From Nostoc sp. TH1S01 (GTDB taxonomy: Bacteria > Cyanobacteriota > Cyanobacteriia > Cyanobacteriales > Nostocaceae), in assembly GCA_018993265.1 (NCBI GenBank), contig JAGKSW010000088.1, positions 1 to 38,370 on the forward strand: DNA of 38,370 bases, written 5' to 3'. This document shows, in pieces, positions 8,526 through 17,365 of the stretch. Position 1 is the first letter of the stretch. Each line of letters begins with the position of its first letter. Made by a program: the position numbers and the translations under genes. The notes beneath the pieces were generated by a model. It searched no databases and was not told the origin of the DNA. It worked only from the letters and a program-made list of their open reading frames with translations.

Positions 8526-10184
8526 TCATTTCACTGCCAAATCCAACCAAGGTTTGACATTTGCAGGTAAATCGGAATTCAGACGTAGGGGTAATTCCGG
8601 TGTAGATAGAGACTGAGCATAAGCTGCTGTTAAAAATGGTTGGTAAGTCTTAGCTTCTGGTGTAAGTTGCTTAACGAAAGCTAAACTGACACCACGAATT
8701 AGCTGGCGTAAGGGTTGGATTTCTGCACCGCGCTTTTCTTGAACAATTGTGGAAGCTTCACCAGTTGAATATGTGGGGTCAAGAATACTTAAATGAGTTG
8801 CACCAATAGCAGTTAACAAATATTTATTACCTCGTAACTGGGTAAAAGGCCTGATTTGGTGAGTTAAGGCAGGTGTGAAAGCATCTTCAGTGGCAGTCAA
8901 TATTAACACAGGCTTATTAATGCGAGAGAGTCCCTGTTTACCAAAAAGTTTACCTGTAACAGGGTTGAGAGCGATCGCACTTTTAACACGTTCATCCCGC
9001 AGTTGAACTTTGTTCTCTTTTAAAGATGCAGCGGCGCATTGTAACCAATCACCAAGGGGATCAACCAAGCTCAGAGACGTTTTACAGAATTGTCTTACTT
9101 CTTCTAAATTGATTTCTCCACCCACCAAAGCTAAAGCAGTATAGCCTCCCAAGGAGTGACCAATCACAGTCACTTTCTCAGTGTTGAGTTTTCCTTGGAG
9201 TTGTCCTGGTTGCCTGTTGAGAATTGCCAGTTCGTTGAGTAAAAAGCTAATATCCTTGGGTCGCTCAATAAATTCTGTAGCTGGGAGTAGCTTTGCTAAA
9301 TCTCCTTGGTTGGCAGCGTTGTTAATTGCTACACCATTACTCCCCGGATGTTCAATAGCAGCAACACTAATGCCATAACTAGCTAGATGACGCGCTAAAT
9401 AGCTAGCAAATTTCCGGTTGGCTCCAAAGCCGTGAGAAATCACCACCAGTGGTGCTGTTGTGTCAGTTTTTTGACTCCAGTAAATATCTACCGGAATACT
9501 GCGTTGACGTTGTTTGTCTTGTAAGGTGAGAGTCTGCTGTTGTACTGTTTCTAGGCCAGTGGCGGCGGGGTCAAAGCTGGGCTGAAAAGGTGTATTCGTT
9601 CTAACTGTTAAATTTCTGGCTAGGATACTACCTAGAGCTTGGCTTTGTAAGTTGTTAGGGTTAAATTCAGTAGCAATTTGTACTATCTGAGTAGCGTCTA
9701 TATCAATATTTTCCGTTGGATAGGCTTTGAGGAAACTCACAACGCTCAAACCATTGACTTGACGCAACCCGATACTCATAGTTGCTTGTAAGCTTTCTAC
9801 TGTACTGCCGGGAATAGCTGCTGCTAAGGATGTAATTAATTGTTTGCCTTGGGGTAGAATAACTAGTTCATCAACGAATTTATCGGCAAATTTGGGATCT
9901 ACTTGCACTCGTCGATTGAGTAAGCCGCGTAATTCAGGAGTAAATAAAGATTCGTAAGCTTGCAGAGTTTTAGATAGTGTTCCAGTTTTAGCAAATTTTT
10001 CGATATCCGCGATCGCCACAGATTGCTGAAATGGGCCGAAACGAATAGTTACTGTTTCTGCCGCTAAAGTAGCAGGTATCGCTAAACCCCAACCCAACAC
10101 AAGACTCATACTAAACAAGAATCCTTGCAAGTAATAACGCTTGCAAGGATTCTTGTTTGTTTGAAACTGCAAAGAAACTGCCAT
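8526..10184 (-). CDS. Secreted alpha/beta hydrolase with N-terminal DUF1400 region
   Basis: 552 residues. The N-terminus has basic residues (KNPCKR, 11-16), then a hydrophobic stretch ending at ATLAA, so a Sec signal peptide cut near residue 42 is likely. Residues about 43-170 match the cyanobacterial DUF1400 region (VTIRFGPFQQSVAIADIEKFAKTG). The hydrolase domain follows: VISHGFGANR (248-257), the nucleophile elbow GHSLGG (Ser344), a likely acid in TATEDAFTP and His in GATHLSIL. It resembles the dienelactone hydrolase/PAF-acetylhydrolase type of esterase; the substrate is unknown. Oddly, codons about 9-24 are built from a 19-bp perfect inverted repeat (10113-10158), so the start of the mRNA should fold strongly. 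An internal ATG at codon 26 lies just past the hairpin but would lose the basic part of the signal peptide. Confidence 0.9.
   Translation of the reverse strand: MAVSLQFQTNKNPCKRYYLQGFLFSMSLVLGWGLAIPATLAAETVTIRFGPFQQSVAIADIEKFAKTGTLSKTLQAYESLFTPELRGLLNRRVQVDPKFADKFVDELVILPQGKQLITSLAAAIPGSTVESLQATMSIGLRQVNGLSVVSFLKAYPTENIDIDATQIVQIATEFNPNNLQSQALGSILARNLTVRTNTPFQPSFDPAATGLETVQQQTLTLQDKQRQRSIPVDIYWSQKTDTTAPLVVISHGFGANRKFASYLARHLASYGISVAAIEHPGSNGVAINNAANQGDLAKLLPATEFIERPKDISFLLNELAILNRQPGQLQGKLNTEKVTVIGHSLGGYTALALVGGEINLEEVRQFCKTSLSLVDPLGDWLQCAAASLKENKVQLRDERVKSAIALNPVTGKLFGKQGLSRINKPVLILTATEDAFTPALTHQIRPFTQLRGNKYLLTAIGATHLSILDPTYSTGEASTIVQEKRGAEIQPLRQLIRGVSLAFVKQLTPEAKTYQPFLTAAYAQSLSTPELPLRLNSDLPANVKPWLDLAVK
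10113..10158. repeat. 19-bp perfect inverted repeat with 8-base loop inside the start of the hydrolase gene
   Basis: Left arm 10113-10131 and right arm 10140-10158 are exact reverse complements (core CAAGAATCCTTGCAAG), separated by TAATAACG. The element lies wholly within the coding sequence, 27 bases after the start codon. A perfect 19-base-pair stem is far longer than expected by chance. Confidence 0.95.
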
Positions 10185-10264
10185 TTTCTTTGAACCAAAA
10201 GATTACTAGCTATGGGGACGAATAAATCGTGATTATTGTCCCCAATTTTTAGCTGTATCCTATA

Positions 10265-11782
10265 CTAAAATCCTGTGAATAGCCGCAGCACGTTCAAAAT
10301 TACGCCAAAGGGGCCAGAGATTGCGCCTAAAGTTTCACTAGTCTTAGTCAAACCATTACGGCCAACTATAATCACATCATTATTTCGCAGAATGGGATTA
10401 GTAGCCTCGTTAATACCATCAGCAAAATTGACTTTGACAACACGTTTGGTGACAGAACCATCAGGATTTAAGCGTATCAAATCTACAGCCGCTCTGCTGG
10501 CTCGGTTATCATTAAAACCACCAGCCGCCAATAGAGCTTGGTTTAAAGAACTATTTGGTCTAATTTCCGTAGCGCCTGGTCGTTTAACTTCACCGACAAC
10601 ACCAACTTGAATTGTATTCGGAGATAAAGTTGTGTTAGCTAGTTGAGTTGCTTCTGCGGGAGTGATTTCTGTAGCAGTTGGGACAACAATTGTATCTCCT
10701 TCTTGGACTACAATATCTTGATTGACATCACCACTCTGAAGTAGCTGCCAAAGATTAACATCGATAGTTTGTTCTCCACCAGTTCTTGTAGGTCGGCGGA
10801 GTTTGAGACCGCGAATATCAGCTTGTCCGGTAATTCCACCCGCTAATTGAATTGCTCTGGTTACGGTAGGTAAACCAGAACCTCCCGCGGCTTCTGCACC
10901 ACCGCCACCTGTTGTAACTAAATAAGAGCCAGGACGGTTGACTTCGCCAATAATGGCTACAGTGCGGGGTGTGCTGGGATTAGCGGCAAAGTTAGATGCT
11001 GCTAAATTACGAGCTTCAGCTTTGTCGAAGTTAGACGCAGTAGGTACAAAGATAGTGTCACCATCCCGTAATGTAATATCTTGACCTATTTGACCTGTCT
11101 GCACAGCATCTTTTAAGTTGAGTGTAACGAGTTGCTCTCCACTCCTGCCAATTTTCCGTCGTACTTGTACTTGGGTGACATCTGCTGCTAAGGTAACGCC
11201 TTGAGCTGTAGTTAATGCAGCTAATACAGTTGGGTATTGAACACCAGGATTATTTCCGGCACCACTGCTTAAGCTGAGAGTATAAGCGCCAGGTCGGGTA
11301 ACTTCTCCAGCAACAAATATGTTTATGGGACGGGGTGATAACAGGTTAACGGAGATTAAGGGACGTTTTAAATAGCGGGAGTATCTTCTAGCAATTTCGT
11401 CGGCTGCTTGTTCAGTTGTTAAACCCAGAACTGGAACACTGCCAATTAAAGGTAAGTTGATTGCTCCACCCGGAGGAACTTGATATTCTCCTGTGTATTC
11501 CGGTACTTCAAATACGTTGACCCGGATGAGATCGCCTCCACCTAACGTGTAATTTGTATCTAGTTGTTGTGCAGTTGCTGGTGATACCTGTTGTGGCGTT
11601 GGAATGATTGGTGTTGTATTAGGTGGTAATGTTGGTGAAGTTGGAATTACGGGTTTTGCAGTTGGTAATACTGGTTGTCCCTGAGCTAGGCTGACGGGCG
11701 ACACAGCGAAATTGATAGCTGTACAAAAAGCCACACCCATAAATGGCTGGGTGAGGAATTTCCATAAACCTGTGTTAAACAT
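10265..11782 (-). CDS. Polysaccharide export protein, Wza/SLBB family
   Basis: Outer-membrane or periplasmic export component for capsule or exopolysaccharide. From the ATG at 11782 (preceded by AAGG) it has 505 residues. A signal peptide precedes SLAQGQP, with no lipobox cysteine. A Pro/Thr-rich linker follows, then the polysaccharide export domain beginning YTLGGGDLIRVNVFEVPEY, and three SLBB repeats marked by VAGEVTRPGAY, IGEVNRPGSY and VGEVKRPGATE. The frame extends 11 codons upstream to a TTG at 11815, but the ATG gives the better signal peptide. No Wzc kinase or glycosyltransferase gene is adjacent. In heterocystous species homologues serve envelope or sheath polysaccharide export. Confidence 0.93.
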   Translation of the reverse strand: MFNTGLWKFLTQPFMGVAFCTAINFAVSPVSLAQGQPVLPTAKPVIPTSPTLPPNTTPIIPTPQQVSPATAQQLDTNYTLGGGDLIRVNVFEVPEYTGEYQVPPGGAINLPLIGSVPVLGLTTEQAADEIARRYSRYLKRPLISVNLLSPRPINIFVAGEVTRPGAYTLSLSSGAGNNPGVQYPTVLAALTTAQGVTLAADVTQVQVRRKIGRSGEQLVTLNLKDAVQTGQIGQDITLRDGDTIFVPTASNFDKAEARNLAASNFAANPSTPRTVAIIGEVNRPGSYLVTTGGGGAEAAGGSGLPTVTRAIQLAGGITGQADIRGLKLRRPTRTGGEQTIDVNLWQLLQSGDVNQDIVVQEGDTIVVPTATEITPAEATQLANTTLSPNTIQVGVVGEVKRPGATEIRPNSSLNQALLAAGGFNDNRASRAAVDLIRLNPDGSVTKRVVKVNFADGINEATNPILRNNDVIIVGRNGLTKTSETLGAISGPFGVILNVLRLFTGF

Positions 11783-12099
11783 ATTTACCTTAGACTCTGA
11801 GACTACGATCGGCAAAGTACTGTCTAAACATTTTAATCTTGACTATACTTAAGTATCTCGTTTCCCGACAATCTTATTTTCTTTGAAGGATACTCTTTTC
11901 CGGAAGCATAATTATTGATGAGATTTGAATTTTTGATAAAGTTAGTTTAAAGCTCAACTTACTGAGCCACTAATTAAGCATTGATTTATAGGTGGATTCC
12001 GCAAATGCTGAATGCTGATACTAACATCATCATGTATCACTCTTCAGCAAAGCTAGAAAAGTAAAGTATGGAAGTTCAATTCATTGAGGAAAATCTATC
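11783..12099. other. Divergent intergenic region
   Basis: About 317 bases separating the export gene (minus) from the 155-residue membrane protein gene (plus). AT-rich, no gene seen. It should carry both promoters; no clear operator was found. Confidence 0.5.
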
Positions 12100-12567
12100 A
12101 TGCCAAAACCTCTGGTTCAACCCATGAGGAGCGAGCCAATTTACACTCGCTTCTGGAACCGATTCAAGCAGTTTCCTAAAGGACTCCATACTGGATCATC
12201 TACTCCACCCACTGTTTCAGGCCCAGCCGCCGCAGCCCTCATTAGCGGCGGAGTGGGAGCCGTTGCGATGATGGCAACTCACCACTTTGCCGAGCTTTCC
12301 AAAGTAAACAATCAGATTGTGATTCAGATGGGTAGCTGGATTCCAGGTGCGATGAACTCCGACCTAATGTGGGGCAACCTGGAAAACTACGCAGGTAAGG
12401 AAATGATGTTTTTTATTGGTTGGTGGGGCAGTTGGGCTTTGCTGCATCAGGTATTGAAGCATCGGCAGGTGAAGCCACGGACTTTATTAGTTTGGTTGTT
12501 TGGTTTGTTCACGCTGGCAACAGCTATGGCGTGGCACCCTTTATTCCCTTGGCTGTCGTTGATGTAG
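12100..12567 (+). CDS. Hypothetical membrane protein (155 aa)
   Basis: Family not recognised. Visible features are a polar, Pro-rich N-terminus, a Gly/Ala-rich hydrophobic segment (AAAALISGGVGAVAMMATHH, about 44-63), an amphipathic middle containing MGSWIPGAMNSDLMWGNLENY, and two further hydrophobic segments (MMFFIGWWGSWALLHQ, about 102-117, and TLLVWLFGLFTLATAMAW, about 128-145). Three membrane spans are plausible. Several His residues lie near membrane boundaries (THH, LLHQVLKHR, WHP), which could suit a metal- or heme-linked role, but that is only a possibility. The next small gene starts 15 bases downstream, so the two are probably cotranscribed. Confidence 0.8.
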   Translation: MPKPLVQPMRSEPIYTRFWNRFKQFPKGLHTGSSTPPTVSGPAAAALISGGVGAVAMMATHHFAELSKVNNQIVIQMGSWIPGAMNSDLMWGNLENYAGKEMMFFIGWWGSWALLHQVLKHRQVKPRTLLVWLFGLFTLATAMAWHPLFPWLSLM

Positions 12568-12582
12568 GAGTACTAAATTGTT

Positions 12583-12849
12583 ATGCAAAATTCAACTACC
12601 AAGATGCACCGATACATCTTGGGCTGGATCGGATTGATGGTTGCTTTTGGAGTGACAGTACCAATCGCTATGCTGCGGGTAAGTGCTAACCCAAAGTTTG
12701 CCAATCAACCCTTCCACTCGCAAACATGTGATTCTCGTAACCCAAAAACCCACACAGTTACATCTTGGATTGAAACTTGCAGCCATATAAGCGTTGCGCC
12801 TCAAGATGTTATGCAGCACAAATCTGAACAAACAGGGCATAGACCATAG
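12583..12849 (+). CDS. Small membrane-anchored hypothetical protein (88 aa)
   Basis: Begins 15 bases after the 155-residue membrane protein gene, with AGGAG 12 bases before the ATG. Residues about 11-31 (YILGWIGLMVAFGVTVPIAML) form one membrane segment; the remaining 55 residues are polar with two Cys. The N-terminal half looks like a real conserved protein, while the tail (after about residue 45) looks less so and may reflect an eroded or frameshifted end. An overlapping minus-strand frame at 12592-12861 exists but has no better support. Confidence 0.45.
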   Translation: MQNSTTKMHRYILGWIGLMVAFGVTVPIAMLRVSANPKFANQPFHSQTCDSRNPKTHTVTSWIETCSHISVAPQDVMQHKSEQTGHRP

Positions 12850-12924
12850 TAATACTCTCACTATGGCCAGAAAAAGCCAAAGAGTCGTCGCTCAAAGCTA
12901 GGTCTTCTTGACGGTATTAATTGT

Positions 12925-13962
12925 CTAAAATTTAGCTTGAGCGGCCGCCACATCTCCATCAGTGGTATAGCCACTATTTGACTGAACAGATGTATTTTGT
13001 TGTTGAATATTTTGAATAAAAAAGTCTTCTAGGGAATGTCGCGCTAAATCCAAAGAAATGATTTGACCTTCCATCAAGCGAAGACTATCAAGAAAATCAT
13101 AATAATCTTCTTTTAAAGTTCCTTGCCAAGAGCCATCATGGCTAAATATAAGGTTAGGCATCCATTTGTGCAGAACATCTTTATCACCACCTTTACCTCT
13201 GATTTTGTAGATATTACTATTGCCTAATAATTCGTTCAGAGAACCAGCACAAATTAATTCACCTTGGGAGAGAATTGCAATGCGATCGCAAATTTGCTCA
13301 ACTTCACTAAGAATATGACTATTAAAAAAGATTGTCTTACCTGCGGCTTTTAACCCTAAAATAATTTCGCGCATTTGATAGCGTCCTAGAGGGTCAAGAC
13401 CAGACATAGGTTCATCAAGAAAGATAATTTCTGGGTCATTAATTAATGCCTGTGCCATACCCACACGCTGTAGCATTCCTTTAGAGTAACGCCGCATTTG
13501 TTTTTTGCGGGCATCAGCTAGAGGTAAACCGACTAATTCCAATAATTGAGGAATGCGCTGACGCTGTATACGACGAGGAATTTGAAAGATTCCCGCTGCT
13601 AACTCTAAAAATTCCCACCCCGTCAGATAATCATATAAATAAGGGTTTTCTGGCAGATAGCCGATACTTTGCTTGACTTGGCGATCGCCTAATGGTTTAC
13701 CTAATAATAATCCCCGTCCCGCAGTTGGACGGACAATTCCCAGCAACAATTTTAATAAAGTAGTTTTACCCGCACCATTCGGCCCCAATAACCCAAAAGT
13801 TTCCCCCTGATAAACCGTCAAAGAACAGCTTTTGAGAGAGACAATTTTTTGATTCAACCAAAAACCACTGCGGTAAACTTTTCGCAAATCAAAAGTTGAA
13901 ACAACTATCGGAACATTTGTCGGTTGCGGTTGAGATCCTGGAGTATCTACAACAGATTTCAT
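12925..13962 (-). CDS. ABC transporter ATP-binding protein
   Basis: 345 residues. The nucleotide-binding domain has Walker A GPNGAGKTT (60-68), a Q-loop-like region at GYLPENPYLYDYLTG (101-115), signature YSKGMLQR (159-166), Walker B IIFLDEP (179-185) and an H-loop in FFNSHILSEVEQICD. The 100-residue C-terminal extension resembles the regulatory tail of ABC-2 type exporter ATPases such as the NatA/CcmA type. No membrane permease is adjacent in either direction, so the partner must be encoded elsewhere. The substrate cannot be told. Confidence 0.93.
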   Translation of the reverse strand: MKSVVDTPGSQPQPTNVPIVVSTFDLRKVYRSGFWLNQKIVSLKSCSLTVYQGETFGLLGPNGAGKTTLLKLLLGIVRPTAGRGLLLGKPLGDRQVKQSIGYLPENPYLYDYLTGWEFLELAAGIFQIPRRIQRQRIPQLLELVGLPLADARKKQMRRYSKGMLQRVGMAQALINDPEIIFLDEPMSGLDPLGRYQMREIILGLKAAGKTIFFNSHILSEVEQICDRIAILSQGELICAGSLNELLGNSNIYKIRGKGGDKDVLHKWMPNLIFSHDGSWQGTLKEDYYDFLDSLRLMEGQIISLDLARHSLEDFFIQNIQQQNTSVQSNSGYTTDGDVAAAQAKF

Positions 13963-14101
13963 ATTAGTTTCAGTTACTACCTGGCAAAGTTATAGCCGAC
14001 AGTGTAACTTCTAGCAAAGTGCTAAGTGCTGATACCAAGCAGATAATTAGGCTGCGTTCGGCTTTGCCGTTGCCGATAGGCTAGGCAGGCTTTGTTTGTA
14101 T

Positions 14102-14128
14102 AGCCCCAGAGTTCCAGTCTGAGGGGCT
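14102..14128. repeat. Inverted repeat between hisB and the ABC ATPase gene
   Basis: AGCCCCAGA and TCTGAGGGGCT pair into a GC-rich stem with a small bulge and a 7-base loop. There is no U-run on either side, so it is not a clear intrinsic terminator, though it could mark the hisB 3' end. Confidence 0.5.
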
Positions 14129-14248
14129 TGTGTTTGAGACGCATAGCGCCAAAAAATACGATGTCCTTGTTAAATCCCCATTATTTATTTATCGGGATTT
14201 TCTTGTTGCCTGTTGCCCATTCCCTGTTCCCTTTTAAAAATAACAAAT

Positions 14249-14896
14249 TTACAAAACACCTTTAGAACTAGGAATTGTCCCAGCACGACGAGGGTCAAAT
14301 TCAGTTGCCATCCGCATCGCTCTAGCGAAGGCTTTAAATGTTGCTTCTATAATGTGATGGGAATTAATCCCATCTAATTGACGGATGTGCAGTGTCATTT
14401 GGCTATGATTTACCAATGCCACAAAAAATTCGCGCACTAGCTGAGTGTCATAAGTGCCAACTCTTTGGGTAGGAATTTGCAAGCCGTAACTTAGGTGAGG
14501 TCTTCCAGAAAAATCCAACGCTACCTGAATCAAAGCTTCATCTAATGGTGCTAAAAAATTACCAAAGCGGACAATACCTTTTCTGTCGCCTAATGCTTGA
14601 TATAAAGCTTGGCCTAAAGTAATACCTACATCTTCGTTAGTGTGATGATCATCAATTTCCCAATCTCCTTTGGCTTGGATATCTAAATCAATCAAACCGT
14701 GGGAGGAAATTTGATGTAACATGTGGTCTAAAAATGGAATGCCAGTTGCAACTGAACATTTTCCTGTGCCATCTAAATTAACAGTTACCTGCACATCAGT
14801 TTCACCAGTAACACGGTGAACAGAGGCAATACGAGCAGTAGTCAGTGCAACTTGGTGCAGAACAGAGTCTTTTTTAGTAGTATCGCTAATTTGCAT
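14249..14896 (-). CDS. hisB: Imidazoleglycerol-phosphate dehydratase
   Basis: Sixth step of histidine synthesis. From the ATG at 14896 the protein has 215 residues, as expected for the monofunctional cyanobacterial enzyme without a phosphatase domain. Metal-binding and family motifs are visible: [22 protein letters not shown], the [16 protein letters not shown] strand, and the second [15 protein letters not shown] motif near the C-terminus. The frame extends to a GTG at 14959, but that extra sequence is made from ACTCCCT-type heptamer repeats and is not HisB-like. It lies about 95 bases downstream of fabI in the same direction. Confidence 0.97.
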   Translation of the reverse strand: MQISDTTKKDSVLHQVALTTARIASVHRVTGETDVQVTVNLDGTGKCSVATGIPFLDHMLHQISSHGLIDLDIQAKGDWEIDDHHTNEDVGITLGQALYQALGDRKGIVRFGNFLAPLDEALIQVALDFSGRPHLSYGLQIPTQRVGTYDTQLVREFFVALVNHSQMTLHIRQLDGINSHHIIEATFKAFARAMRMATEFDPRRAGTIPSSKGVL

Positions 14897-14993
14897 GGTT
14901 AATAAGGGAGTTGAGAGTTTGAAGTAGGGAGTAGGGGATAAAACAGTTGAATTCACCACTCCCTACTCACCACTCACTACTCCCCAAATCTTA

Positions 14994-15770
14994 TTACATT
15001 CCCATAATTTCATATCCTGCATCCACGTACAGAACTTGCCCAGTAATACCACTGGCTAAGTCACTGCACAAAAAGGCCGCAGTATTACCTACTTCTTGTT
15101 GAGTTACTGTACGTCGCAAAGGTGCTACCTGTTCCACATGGTGAATCATATCTAGAATGCCGCCGACAGCTGAAGATGCCAAAGTCCGAATTGGCCCTGC
15201 GGAAATGGCATTGACACGAATGTTTTGCGGGCCGAGTTCTGCTGCAAGATAGCGCACACTCGCTTCTAAACCTGCCTTAGCAACTCCCATCACGTTGTAG
15301 TTTGGCACAGCTCGCACACCACCCAAATATGTCAAAGTAACAATGCTACCGCCTTCTGTCATCAATGGTTTAGCCGCACCACTTAACTGTACTAAGGAAT
15401 AGGTACTAATTTCTAAAGCTGTATTGAAACCCGAACGGGAGGTTTGGCTAAAGCCTCCACTCAAATCATCTTTGTTAGCAAAAGCTAGACAGTGGATGAG
15501 GATATCTAACTTGCCCCACTTTTCTCGAACTGCCTCAAAGGTAGAGTGAATCTGTTCGTCGTTTTGAACATTACAGGGAACAAATAAGCTGGGATTGAGA
15601 GGTTCTACCAATTCCGCAACTTTTTTCTCCATCTTGCCACGTTCATCGGGGAGGTAAGTAATACCTAAATTAGCCCCGGCTGCGTGTAATTGTTGAGCGA
15701 TACCCCAAGCAATAGAGCGATTATTGGCAATCCCTGTAACGAGGGCGTTTTTTCCTGTCAGATTCAGCAT
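14994..15770 (-). CDS. fabI: Enoyl-[acyl-carrier-protein] reductase (NADH)
   Basis: Last reductive step of each fatty-acid elongation cycle. From the ATG at 15770 it has 258 residues (normal size): MLNLTGKNALVTGIANNRSI gives the FabI-type NAD-binding loop, and catalytic residues lie in YNVMGVAKAG (Tyr-x6-Lys). The substrate-binding loop RTLASSAVGG and the C-terminal GQVLYVDAGYEIMGM end are standard. A seven-residue upstream extension to a TTG at 15791 is unlikely. The gene diverges from ntcA across an 837-base intergenic region; this fabI/ntcA pairing with hisB downstream is, as far as I recall, like that of Anabaena PCC 7120. Confidence 0.97.
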   Translation of the reverse strand: MLNLTGKNALVTGIANNRSIAWGIAQQLHAAGANLGITYLPDERGKMEKKVAELVEPLNPSLFVPCNVQNDEQIHSTFEAVREKWGKLDILIHCLAFANKDDLSGGFSQTSRSGFNTALEISTYSLVQLSGAAKPLMTEGGSIVTLTYLGGVRAVPNYNVMGVAKAGLEASVRYLAAELGPQNIRVNAISAGPIRTLASSAVGGILDMIHHVEQVAPLRRTVTQQEVGNTAAFLCSDLASGITGQVLYVDAGYEIMGM

Positions 15771-16052
15771 AGAAATTATTAACAAGATCAATCATGATAA
15801 GAATGTCCGAGCAGTATCAAATATTTTTATTCCCCTAGCACACTTTGGCATTCACAAAGCTATTTTGCAAAAAACTCAAAGCTTTTTGAAGGTTAGTTGC
15901 TTTAACGAAAGTCCGTTTCGCCAAGCAATGGCTGCTTTTGACCGCCATGTAACTGTGGTAGTTTTCCTTTTTCAGAGGGAAATTACAGATTGGAGTCTAA
16001 ATTTTTTAGGGGAATGGAAGATACTTCAACTGCTGAGTGTATCACCTGGGAC

Positions 16053-16070
16053 TTTTCAGACATCCTCTTA
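16053..16070 (-). repeat. 18-base dispersed repeat end (TAAGAGGATGTCTGAAAA)
   Basis: The reverse complement of this stretch, TAAGAGGATGTCTGAAAA, is identical to plus-strand 36034-36051. It probably marks the end of a small mobile element (MITE-like) present at both places. Confidence 0.6.
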
Positions 16071-16280
16071 GGAGGATACTAGAAACTGAGGCCTGTTTTT
16101 CTGGGTTGACCACAGGATTTTTCTAAATCCTGTTTCACAGGAAAGAATCTAGGAGTCAGAAGCCAGAATTGAGAATTGAATTCTAAAAGACTGGCAGATG
16201 AATAAACAAAGAAACAATACACCGAATGGAAAATTTTATGTTGCTTCTAAGTGATGGGTCTTTTTCCTCATTGACTGATT

Positions 16281-16320
16281 CTGGCTCTTGAATTCTGAAT
16301 GTTGAATTCTTCTTTAATTC
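16281..16320. repeat. GAATTC-type interspersed repeat
   Basis: CTGGCTCTTGAATTCTGA at 16281-16298 is the exact inverse of 8234-8251. Related GAATTC-containing units follow to 16320 and recur at 16146-16185 and after ntcA at 17281-17365. Confidence 0.7.
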
Positions 16321-16423
16321 AATAGGTGTGTTTGCTGCATAAAAAATTGTCTGGTATTCCTGAAGTTATTCTCAAGATATAATGAATTTTTTTGCAAAAA
16401 ACCTGATGAATAGGAGTTTGTAA

Positions 16424-16466
16424 GTACTTATAACAACTACTAGCTAAAAAGGTGAAAAATTATGTA
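16424..16466 (+). promoter_or_regulatory. Candidate NtcA-type promoter of ntcA
   Basis: GTA-N8-AAC at 16424-16437 is one half-site short of the NtcA consensus GTA-N8-TAC. A -10 like TATGTA begins 23 bases later at 16461, the spacing expected of NtcA-activated promoters. The perfect palindrome TAAGTACTTA (16421-16430) overlaps it. ntcA is known to be autoregulated in Anabaena; this site is a candidate only. Confidence 0.4.
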
Positions 16467-16607
16467 TCATTATGAACAATTAACTCTGAAGTTTGGGATT
16501 TGAGTATAGGAAAGTACAGAAAGGTTGACGGTGATTTATTGATTTTTCAGGTGTATTCTTAGGTAATCAGTTTATTTGTTTTTCCGGCATTGGGTAGGGG
16601 AAGGGAG

Positions 16608-17279
16608 ATGATCGTGACACAAGATAAAGCCCTAGCAAATGTTTTTCGTCAGATGGCAACTGGGGCGTTTCCGCCTGTTGTGGAAACGTTTGAACGCAAC
16701 AAAACGATCTTTTTTCCGGGCGATCCTGCTGAACGAGTTTATTTTCTTCTTAAGGGTGCTGTAAAACTTTCCAGGGTATACGAAGCAGGAGAAGAAATAA
16801 CGGTAGCACTGTTGCGGGAAAATAGTGTTTTTGGTGTTTTGTCTTTGCTGACGGGAAATAAGTCGGATCGGTTTTACCATGCTGTTGCATTTACACCTGT
16901 AGAATTGCTATCAGCACCAATCGAACAAGTAGAGCAAGCACTGAAGGAAAATCCAGAATTATCAATGTTAATGCTGCGGGGTCTATCTTCGCGGATTTTA
17001 CAGACAGAGATGATGATTGAAACTCTAGCTCACCGAGATATGGGTTCAAGATTGGTGAGTTTTTTATTAATTCTTTGTCGTGATTTTGGTGTTCCATGTG
17101 CAGATGGAATCACAATTGATCTGAAGCTATCTCATCAAGCGATCGCCGAAGCAATTGGTTCAACTCGCGTGACAGTCACTAGATTACTTGGTGATTTACG
17201 TGAAAAGAAAATGATTTCTATTCATAAAAAGAAGATTACTGTGCATAAACCTGTTAGTTTAAGTAGGCAGTTCACTTAA
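16608..17279 (+). CDS. ntcA: Global nitrogen regulator NtcA
   Basis: CRP/FNR-family transcription factor that senses 2-oxoglutarate and activates nitrogen-assimilation and heterocyst genes. From the ATG at 16608 (behind a purine-rich GGGGAAGGGAG) the protein has 223 residues, exactly the Anabaena length, beginning [16 protein letters not shown]. The cNMP-like effector-binding domain occupies about residues 30-115 ([28 protein letters not shown]), then a dimer helix, and the C-terminal helix-turn-helix is at about 170-195 ([19 protein letters not shown]). The frame is open to a TTG at 16590, but that start would add six residues not found in the family. Confidence 0.98.
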   Translation: MIVTQDKALANVFRQMATGAFPPVVETFERNKTIFFPGDPAERVYFLLKGAVKLSRVYEAGEEITVALLRENSVFGVLSLLTGNKSDRFYHAVAFTPVELLSAPIEQVEQALKENPELSMLMLRGLSSRILQTEMMIETLAHRDMGSRLVSFLLILCRDFGVPCADGITIDLKLSHQAIAEAIGSTRVTVTRLLGDLREKKMISIHKKKITVHKPVSLSRQFT

Positions 17280-17280
17280 A

Positions 17281-17365
17281 GAAGAATTCAGCGGTCAGAA
17301 GTCAGGAGTCAGAACAAAAACGTGATTCATTCTGAATTTGGGCTTCCTGACTCCTGCATTCTTTG
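17281..17365. repeat. GAATTC/GTCAGGAGTCAG repeat pair
   Basis: A GAATTCAG-GTCAGAAGTCAGGAGTCAG unit followed by an approximate inverse (TGACTCCTGCATTC). This imperfect inverted array directly after ntcA may act as the end of the transcript or simply be another copy of the interspersed repeat. Confidence 0.55.

Larger units (their letters stand above)
15771..16607. other. Long fabI-ntcA divergent intergenic region
   Basis: About 837 bases with no credible gene. It holds a remnant of a dispersed repeat (16053-16070), an inverted repeat around CCTGTTTCACAGG near 16128-16142, GAATTC-type repeats at 16146-16185 and 16281-16320, and the ntcA promoter region near 16419-16470. Confidence 0.6.

Noticed and set aside
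12592-12861. 89-codon minus-strand frame opposite the small membrane gene
   Set aside because: Overlaps the plus-strand frame, which has a better ribosome binding site and a membrane segment; no family match for either, so the plus-strand one is preferred.
15724-16071. 115-codon plus-strand frame upstream of ntcA
   Set aside because: Starts opposite the fabI N-terminus and runs into repeat DNA; composition is not protein-like.
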